Positions 53,801 to 64,000 of a DNA stretch of 64,000 bases are shown here, piece by piece. The number at the start of each line of letters is the position of its first letter. The stretch's first letter is position 1. Where the stretch lies: assembly GCA_947247005.1 (NCBI GenBank), contig OX365953.1:3911001-3975000 (forward strand). The letters are read 5' to 3'. This DNA comes from Spisula solida (taxonomy: Eukaryota > Mollusca > Bivalvia > Venerida > Mactridae). The translations under genes were made by a program, and so were the position numbers. Below the pieces are notes generated by a model, which saw nothing but the letters and a program-made list of their open reading frames with translations, was not told where the DNA came from and ran no database searches.

Positions 53801-56800
53801 CCGTTGCAATGCTAAAAGAGCGATAACATGTCACTGAGACGAAAGAGGATCGCCCTCACAAAGGTAGATCCCGGATAACATCTCGTAGACAAGGCGGGAC
53901 TGTGTGGATGCTCCGTCGCATGATTCGCTTCCGGCCAGCCACAACCACAGCTAGGATGATGGTACATGTAGGAGTCCAATGGCGAGTAAATAGACACATA
54001 TTTAGAAAATATAACTCCGTTTACAAAATATCATACCATTATTTTGATTAATTGTTTTTTTTCTTCTTCATTGTAGACAATAGCGATACTTTTCATAGTC
54101 GTTTAAGGCTTAGACGATACATGTCGCAACTCTTACACAACTTAACCGGCAGTATCACAAACACTCATTATATGCATATTTATTTGTACTAGGCACTAGT
54201 TGCATGTATAGCAGTTGAGTCGGTTTGAGACAAACGTTTGCGCCTGCCCCGAGGCGAATTCATAAACATGCATGTCTGGAACGAAATCAGACATCGGATC
54301 CGCGCCACTACCGTGGAACGTTGATGAACCTCACCAGACCGTCATTCAAAAGTGGAACATGGTCCCACAACAGCGCATGACAACCATCATAGCATCAATG
54401 AGGCATAGTTCATTGTTGTTAAGGGTGCAACATCAGGTATTAAATGTGACAAAAGGTGTGAATTTTGCAATGCTCGACTGTTAGATTTGAACATTTGTAA
54501 AATTGTTATTTCTACACCAATATCAATGGAATTTTGAGATGAACCTCATTAATAATTCATGCATGTGTGTGTGCAATTTCAACGAATGTGGAAAATAACA
54601 AGATTAAAACTTTTGTCCCTGAGTGCTACACATTCGTGATTTATTTTTTCCGAATCCGAACTCCTGCCCATGTTTTATTCACCGACAAAATACAAGAACA
54701 GATTTTGATTTTTCTTAAGTATGAGACTGTTAATGCATTTTAATAATTAATATCACCTAATGACTAAATATATTATATAATCTATAGAAATATGAGTACA
54801 AGTGGCTAGTATGATCTACTAGACATACCGTATATCGCTGGCTTAGAATAAGAAGGTTGTACGAGTAATTACAAAATCAATATTTTGAGAAAACAAAAAA
54901 ACTGTCATGAAAATAGGCTCATAAGAAATGCCTTGAGATGCAGTTCGCAAATATGCATGCGTCTTTTAAGGTTGTAAGTAGTACTTACGACCATAAACCA
55001 GCGATATAATGGGTATGCGTTCTAGACATACAATATGTAATGGGTAAGCTTGTATTATCTATCAAGCTAAAACAATTGGAATGTTTCCAAAGTAAATATA
55101 TGATCTAAAACAATTTGTTTTTTTAAATAAAAGGCTCTTGGAAAGTTGATCTTCACAGATGTATACTAGTTATTCATTTCTGTCTGATACCTTTCGAGAT
55201 ATAGACACAGTCTCAAAACTTTCCGGACAACCCTCGTAAAGACCATCACTGTGAAAACTTTTTAAAAGCAGATATACATTACTGTGGTAATTAGACGCCA
55301 AATGGTGATCATCATGCTGTATAAACGTTGAGAATGAATTTCATCTTTTATGAATTGAAGAAACAGGAAGCGCAGGTTAAAAGTATGGCTTTGACAGTTT
55401 TATAGATATGAATTTTAAGGCTTGAAGTTTACTCACTCCAAGTATAGTCCGTTTAGTCAGGGTATGATACTTGTATACAAATATTGCAATACCATAACGG
55501 AGAAAAGGGCAGCGCAAGCCAATACCTTTTTCATAAAGCCACATACTAATACATAAAATATCGATTCAAATAAGACATAAGAGAAAGTTCAATTTTTACG
55601 TACACAATGTTATGTTAAAAAGCGACCAGCCTCAATAATTTATTTATACAACGAACATAGACAAAAGCAAATGAACGTTTCAAACTGCACTTACAAGAAG
55701 GCCAGACAGTCCGAATAGAAACACAGCAAAAGAAGTATATCGTCTTGAAAGGATCTGTGGCAATATATCACACTGGGACATAAATCATTAGGTGGCAAAA
55801 CTAAACCAGTATAAACACCCAAATAAATACAAGATGGTAACTGGATACTATAGTATAACATAATATCCCTACAGGTTAACTCCCCATATCCATTCATGAG
55901 ATCAAAAATGTGTTGCCTATTCACATAAATAAGACTTGCAATTGTCATAATGTTGTTGAATTGTTTCGGCGGATGTTTCGAAGATCTCTTTAATGGGTCG
56001 ATGTTGATGAGTGTAACCTCCAGTATACTAACATACAATGAAGCATCCCCTATACAAATACAACAACAGACCAGTGACGTCAATAACAAAGACATAATGA
56101 TTAATCAGAAGCCGAATCCCGTCGCTGAGAGCACATTCATGTTTGGCTGATAAGTAATATATTACTTCCTAAACCACATTGATATTTTCCAGAGCCGCAT
56201 ACCAGACACTCTGTCTCTGATGTATTAGGCGTCACGGAGTGATAATTACATAACAAATCGATACTATCAGCAGAATGTATTTTCTATCAGACAGTGTAGT
56301 CTGTGGGCATACGATGTCAAACAATTTAGAATAATGCAACAAAGAACCTATGGATTTTGTATTAGTATAGTGTAATTAATTTCCGTAGTTTGTTAGACAG
56401 TGTTCGTTCAGAATATGTGGTGGGTTGTGCGTAACAGCTATGCATTGTTACATGTAGCAGTCTGTAAAGGTAATGCACATATACTTAAAAAAATCTAGAA
56501 ACGCAACGTTTTTATCCCCGCTTTTTCTTACTTGCATTGTACATGTGTATTTCAATTTCGTGTAGTAGTGTTGTATAATCTTGTAGAAACTTGGCCATCA
56601 TCCAAATTGTATCGATCGTGTTACGTAAAACTCGTGCACCGATATAATAAGAAAAACCATGATTTCCACGTGCACCGTTTGCGCATGATACATTTTGGTA
56701 TAAATTGCATCGAACTTTTTGTAAAATTTGCTAATAAAAAGAAAATCACAAAAGAAATTGCATATGTTCCGGAATAAAAATGCCATGCTTGTCCGAATAT

Positions 56801-59800
56801 GAGCGACAATAGGCCATTTGGATGCTTATGGCAGATATGTCAAACAGGAGTTGGCATGACGGTTAAATTGTCATGCACCGAAAAGTTCTGGTCTTGAGAC
56901 ACGCTACCAACACTGTCTTCATTTGCGACCACCCAAGTTTAGGGGCCGTTATTACAACGAATACTTATACTCAGCACTCAAATATTAAAAAAGTTATATA
57001 ATGAGCTATTATTCGTCATAGATTGCAATTCTAGATGAGGAAAACATATGGAATTCTTATGCCCCCAATCTTTGATGAGGGGGTATATTGCTTTGCACAT
57101 GTCGGTCGGTCGGTCGGTCGGTCGGTCGGTCGTATAAAATGGTTTCCGTTCAATAACTCAAGAGCACTTTGACCTAGGATCTTCACAATTAACATGGAGG
57201 TTGGTCAGCATCAGTAGATCACCCCTATTGATTTTGAAGTCAGTAGGTCAAAGGTCAAGGTCACTGTGACCTTTTCAATTTCTGACTATTTCAATGGTTT
57301 CCGTTCAATAACTCAAAAACGCTTTGACCTAGTATCTTCAAACTTTACATGGAGGTTGGACAGCAACAGTAGATGACCCCTATTGATTTTGAGGTAAAAG
57401 GTCAAGGTCACTGTGACCTTCCCCATTTCTGACTATTGGGCTGCCATGGGGGCACACGTGTTTTACAAACATCTCTTGTTATATAAGTATTCTATGCTAT
57501 TGTGTACTAATAATGGGGTATATATGTAATTATTGAGTCTGAGTGCCATACTCAGCACTCAGACTGATAAATTACATTGATAGCTAACAAATACACTATA
57601 TTACACTATAAAATGAGCCAAAAGTATTCTTTAGTACATATTTAACATTATTACAACTACTGGTTGTGAAGAAATGTTGCTATGAACCTCAAAAGAATGA
57701 ATTTCAATATTTGAGTGCTGAGTGTAAGTATTGGTTGTAATTCCGGGTCCAGGTCATCCAGGTCATCCATGCGTAACAACTCTTCCACAAGACCAGTAAG
57801 ACCGCGTGAACCAGCTCCAGATCAGGCTCACAACTGCTCTGCACCTAATGTAGCTCTATGTAATAAAATGTTACAGATGTATTATATTGATAATTGAATA
57901 CAACAGCATCAAGTAAATGAGATTTGCTTGTCTATCACCATGCAGGTTGAAAACATATCGACAGTAGACCAAGTGTTGCGTTTCTAGATATACATAGTAT
58001 ACACATCACATACTAGAGAACCAAACTGGTTGTTTTACTGGCAAACATATTAATTGAATGAGGTGCAAGCTAATGATACGGTAATTTCAGGGCATTTACT
58101 TCTTTAAAATGAAGATGTAAACTAACCAGACAAACCCCAAAAACACTTTTTGCATGTTAATGTTATAACACTTTAGTAATTATGGGAACTGTTGGAGGTC
58201 AATAATGAGTTATAATATCTGAAGCATTATGACAATACGGATAACAAAACCTTGCTATTAGTAACACTGATAAGATAAGGACAGAGATATTTCATCATTT
58301 ACACATATATGTTTGGTACTTAGGTTGAGATCGAACTGTTTCTGCAATATAGCGTAGGTTTTACTGACCAGGTACGTCCAAAGATATTTCCCTGTGGGTA
58401 CGTCAATGCGAGTTATGTGCTAGATGCAAGCCAGTACCGAGGGTAAAGGAAAAGGTAAATTTAAATAAGTTAGGGTTCATCGTCCAGTGGAAACTATAGT
58501 TGTTGATATTGTGAGACACTCCCGTTGACCAAACAAAATAATGAGTATATCACTGTGTGCAGGTGTTAATTTACCAAATGGAAAATGTTTTTCCGTACCA
58601 AACATACTGCTTAACTTTAGCAGACACATTAAATACCCAAGTGTACTTACACTATGGGTTTCTGGCTCAAATTCTCACGGATCGAAGTAGTGAATTTTAA
58701 TCCAATCTGTTCGCGGAAATCTGTAAATTATTAAATATAGACAAAACCAGGACATGTCCTTACAACCCTAATTCAGACGGTATGATGCCAATAAGACCAT
58801 CATCCAAATGTTAATCACATTTAGTTCCCAAGAAACAAATCGAGGGATTGGGATGATCATTTATGCTAGGTAATGTCAGCTTACCGTGCGATTCAGCACA
58901 TTAGTACGGGTTGTTCACCAAACCTATTAATGTTACGCACCCATTGGGAAGAAACGGTAGTCTGGAGGTGGTACCCCCCACCGTCAGAAAATAAGAAATA
59001 TGCATCGTCAGAAGCAATCACAGACCTATCGACAGAGGTAAAACAATTAAACGAAGATGTAGCAGACATTAAATCATCCATCAACACGGGAATTCCGTGC
59101 GCCAATATACACCTACCCTACGTTCAAGGAAACATAACGTGACGTACGTTTCGCACCTGGTACGCACCTGTTATTCGTTGAACGGTATGTTTAAAAAACA
59201 TGTTTGACACGTGCGCCAAGTTTGGCTAACTATATCCGGAGATGGTGTGCGTGTATTTGTGTAATTAAACAAAATGGCGGATAGAGGCAAACAAAAGAAT
59301 GTGAATAGTAAAACCCGTGCATCCGTGCATACTTCTAACTGAGAACGGAAAAAACGGAAATTAGTACTTTCAAATTGTATGCCGCAAACGAAGCGTACAA
59401 CGAAGGACTATATCGACAAAAGCCCGTGATTGTTAAACATGTTTGCAGGTTACTTTCCTTGAACGTATGGCTGTCGTGACTAGCAATTATCAAACTGTCA
59501 AGCGCGGAACAGCAGATTTTTACCGGGGTGGTTCAACCAGCATTGTCCTCAAAGGGTTGTCCTGACGGATTCATAGAATTGACAAACCAGTCTGAATGCA
59601 GATGCATTAATGAATATTCTAACACGATCTGCGGATTAATTATATCCGCAATAAAACACGGTATCAAATTGGCTGTTATTATTAACGCCCCGTATCACGT
59701 GACCTATTTATGAATGAATGAACGTAATCTTAATAGTAAAACTTTGACGGTTCGCGAGTTCCACGAGTATCCAGTGTTACAGCTATGACGCTTCTATTTT

Positions 59801-62800
59801 TAGAAACTCCAATACACTCTCGGAATAAAGATTCATAAAAACTTCTGATAATCAATTCATTTATATTTTTCATTTCATGAAATCAATACCCTATACTCGT
59901 GTTATTAAAATTGTTTCAATGTTTAAAATTTTCATTAACGAGGGGGGTAATAGTACCAGCTAATAAGCCACTCACTTTCAGCGTGAAATTATGTTCAATG
60001 TCAAATGGGTGAAAATGGAATGCGCGCTGTTAAATATAAGTACGGGATAATATTTAGAATCGAAATAAAAACTCTGTTCTTGTATTTTGTCGGTGAATAC
60101 GCACGCGTGATTTAATTTTTCCGCATCCGAACTCCTGCCCATGTTTTATTCACCGACAAAATACGCGAAAAGATTTTTTTATTTCTTAAATAACATTTCT
60201 TTCAAGCCGATCGGGGGTCTAGATCCAAAGTCCCCTTCTGGAACCGCGTATGAGGGTGGTAGCCCGTGTGTTATAATTGACTGTAGCGTTACTAAACGTA
60301 TACTGTAAACCTAGAAATTATTTCGCGTAATTTAGTTTCGCGGAGTACGCGAGTGGTACAATTTCACGAAATTAAGTCGCCGCGAAAGTGCTAAAACATT
60401 AATATGGACATTGCAGGAAACTTAAAAACGCCAAAGTATGCCAGCGATCAGCAAAACTCGAAAGTTTGTATTCGCGAAAGTAAATTGATTTACAGTATAT
60501 GGACGCAATGATCCAGGCTTTACCTTATAAATGCCTTAATTCGGAGAATTAACAGAATAAGTGATATCACGTGATTAAGGTATTGTCCAAGTATATCCGG
60601 ACCCAGTTCCCCTTGTAAATGTAGGATTACAAAAACAGAAAGTATTTATTATATACCAGCAATAGCATTGTCATTCCCTGTGGAATATTGTTTAAATTTA
60701 GCACCAAAAAGTTTGTTTAAAGAAAGATTATTAAGGCTGAAAAGAGTGTGGGCCCAAAATATATAAACAAGTCTACATATAGTTTATTTTATATGTAACT
60801 TCGTTTGTAGACCCGACAAAGTACGTTACCGTAGTATTATTATAAAACTGAACACGAGGCAGAAAAATGTATACATGTATAATTTTATGAATATGCATGC
60901 ATTCGAATCCTAGACGTTTGCAAATATAGACACGTATTATATCGACTTCGCCGGACATTAAAGTGGCTGAAATTGCATAATTATGCAAAATCATTTATTT
61001 TGACAATAAAGATTCGACATTCAAACAAAACAAAACAAAACTTGACATAGATTCAATTCTGTAGGAATGTATGTTATCACGAAGTCAGTGGATACAAGAA
61101 CGAATATTTTGATACCAAGAAATCGAATTTTTGATACCAAGGATTAATCTATTGATATCGGAAAATGCTTTTCTTGAAGTCGATTACTTAAAAAGTGGTG
61201 ATAATAGTTTACGTCTACGAAACACCAAGTGTCACAGACATGTTTTAAATACATTATAACGGCAAGTCCATGTTGTTAATTTAATTGAGTATAATAACGG
61301 CTTTCAGAAATATCACGGTGAACTAACATTTGTTTTAGTTGGCCAACTAATATTTTGGGAGTTTAATCCCCCAGTAGCGTGTACAAACATCACAGACCGT
61401 TAGAAAAACCACAGGTGGTCGTATCGATTTTTACCATTATAGTTTTTTGGTAGCCTATATAAAACGAACTTCCAAATGATGAAAAACTATGCGACCACCT
61501 ATGGTTTGTTTAAAACGTTACTCAGGATGTTCTTCCCTAAACGCACGGGTAATTATAGACAGTCAGTCAGTTGGATACGTCTAATATTCTTTTGATACGA
61601 CCCCTCAACATAATACCTTTATCAGTTTTATTTTTCAGTTTCAGTTTACATTGGTTTAAGCTCGTACATGTTCAGTATGTACTTATCATAGAGACATATT
61701 TATACATGTAACTGCCCTCGTTTTGCTTAACAATGCAATTTCTGACCAGTTACCTTTCCTTGACCATAACATTCAAAAAGTATTTTAAAAGTTAAAAACC
61801 ACCATGTTGATGGGTATTCTAACACGATCCGCGGATTAATCCTATAAACATAGTGCAGACAAGAGCATGTATTATTACCCCCATAAAACATACCTATCAA
61901 ATTGGCTGTTACTATTTACGCCCCTTATCACGTGACATATTTATGAATGAATGTACGTAAACTTTATAGTAAAATTCTACGAGTCGCGATGGCAAGGCAT
62001 GTTGCACGAGAATCCAGTGTTACAGCTATGACGCGTCTATTTTTAGAAAATCCAATATTCTCTCGAAATTAAATTTCATTAAAACTTCTTTTAATCAATT
62101 CATATACATTTTTCATTTAATGAAATTGATACCCTATACTCGTGTTATCAAATTTGTTTCAAAGTTTAAAATGTGTTATTTCCTTCATAAAATAACGTAG
62201 GCCGTTTTCATTAACGAGGGAGGTAATTGTACCCGCTAATAAGCCACTCAATTTCAGCGTAGAATTATGTTCAATGTCAAATGGGTGAAAATGGAAAGCG
62301 CAGTTAAATAGTGCGGGATATTATCGTATTTAGAATCTTAAACAAAATTCTTAAACAAATCGCATTCTTTTGTGTTTTTTAATGTGACGATAATATAAAA
62401 TTCTAATTGACCAGACATAAAGATAATTTGCATTATACGTGTTTTGATGTGTCATGGTTCAGTGAACCGCTGTATTTAATTTTGAAGAACAAATATTTCA
62501 AAAATTAATCCAATCTTGAGTTATTCAATAACATATACACACACTTGCATGCAGAAATATTCATAAATAAAAATGGTATACGGTACAAACACGCGCACAC
62601 CTAAAAGCTTTTTTAATTGAAGAGATTTACTATATGAACCGCCCAAAACTCCTAACACTTCCAAATGTGGTTCAAAGCTTCGGCCTCTTTATGCCTCTAT
62701 GACCAAATCGATACCAGATCACAGCCAGACAGCGTGGCAATTGTAACGAAAACCGCGATTGGTTAAGACTAAATATTGCAATTGAAAACTGGCATTTTTG

Positions 62801-64000
62801 GATTTCTCACGGGTGCGGCCATTTTGTAGTTGTGGTCATGGGGTCTCTCGAAAATATGTCTTTGAAACAAAAAGTGCAAAGTCATCGCAGTAGTTAGCTC
62901 CCTTCGTAGTACATGATGTTTGCGGATAACTCTTTTTCTGCGTTAATGATGTAGTTGTATCATAGGCTCCTTGAATATATCATTGTTTTTAACTCATACA
63001 TTTTCTAAAAAGTTTGAATTATTGACAAAGTTAATTAGTGATCTGGTATTTGGTGAACACATAACACATTCCGTTCAATTCAATTCAACTGTATAATGGT
63101 TATGCAAATTGTGTATCAATAACGCAACAGTACATATTCTCGTATTTAAATTCAAAGGGAGGTAATTTGAAACATACCAAAGTTTGACTCCATATGCAAC
63201 AATATGCTTTAGACATTTTTTATATCAAAATTGATTTCCTTTACAATGGTAAAATGTGTTTATGTATATAACCCTTTGTCAGATTTTTTAATAAGCAATA
63301 TTATGTTTGAACAAGATCAGTTACTAGTATTCCCCTTTGTGTGTAGTATTGCATGGTTGCTTTCTTTTGAATTCTTTAACAGTGTTGACAGATTAAAAGC
63401 TACACAGTTTCTACTCGAATATATATTCAATAATATCCAGTATACTCATAAACACATGGCATGTTATATATTAAAATTGATGCGCAATCGCAACAGTTGT
63501 GCCACGTGAATGTGTTTTAAATCAGGTCCTAACATTCAGCTCAAAGTAGTGAAGCGTAATAATGGTCTGATTTTAATAATTAAATGTGCTTTTGACCAAA
63601 CTTAATTAATTCCCCCTTTACCCTTTATACAATGTTTAGTGACGGTTCCAGCAGTTGGGATAATGTGACAGTGTCGTTTTGGTTTATGTGTACACAAAAT
63701 ATTACACCCATTGTCTGAACAGGTAAAGTAAATATAGTTATGCATTGAACTTATTGATGACTGGATAAGTATTTATATTTAGTTTAACACTGTAATATTG
63801 AGGGGACTCGACCACTGTGTCACTCTGTAATAGCTCTAACTGGATAGTACTCACGTTTAGATATAATGAGCGGGCTCAGCTGTCCTACTAGAGTTAACTC
63901 TAGTGACGTAAGAGTCTAGAAATAAATTAACTATTGGAGCTCTTCAGCAAAACGAAAATAGTTAAACTACAGAGTAAACAAACATGTGGTTCGTCAGAAA

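Overview
This is an intron-bearing, AT-rich animal genome segment, almost certainly from a mollusc and probably a bivalve. The evidence is GT-AG introns, AATAAA signals, a tRNA-headed SINE, and several families I associate with bivalve genomes: GTCC/GGTC-rich repeats with AAGGTCA arrays, mirrored GTGCCCCCAC hairpins, TTAA-flanked miniature elements and DIRS1-type retrotransposons. Species cannot be assigned by eye. There is no bacterial gene organisation, rRNA cluster or CRISPR array.

No intact ordinary host gene was found. The window is a dense, nested graveyard of transposable elements. Left part (1-17 kb): five copies of a Kolobok/T2-like MITE, one carrying a tRNA-Asp-like SINE; a TA-flanked 1-kb element rich in CRE-like motifs; a cluster of GACGTCA sites; and a 5'-truncated Jockey-like LINE. 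Middle-left (17-30 kb): an array of AAGGTCA-containing repeats split by a 2-kb inverted-repeat element that carries its own AAGGTCA array; a Harbinger transposon with a broken HARBI1-like transposase and repetitive subterminal zones; and a 1-kb long-TIR element.

Centre (30.7-37 kb): a minus-strand gene with a Tudor-like C-terminus is split inside an exon by a nearly complete DIRS1-like retrotransposon. That element has gag, RT/RNase H/methylase-like and tyrosine recombinase regions, inverted termini and an internal complementary region. Its gag and recombinase frames are open while its polymerase frame has four breaks.

Right part (37-64 kb): a 24-bp coding-compatible minisatellite beside a LINE fragment; an intron-containing MULE/FLYWCH-type transposase pseudogene followed by a Tc1-like element lying between two copies of the gene's 3' end; a decayed repeated gene of unknown family; a second Tc1 remnant lacking its catalytic core; an inverted-repeat element holding perfect palindromic estrogen-response-type sites; a Ty3/gypsy integrase pseudogene; and three copies of an ATTCTAA-ended repeat.

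The most informative results are the DIRS insertion into a reading frame, the paralogous empty TTAA site that defines a composite MITE insertion, and the nesting orders that give relative ages.
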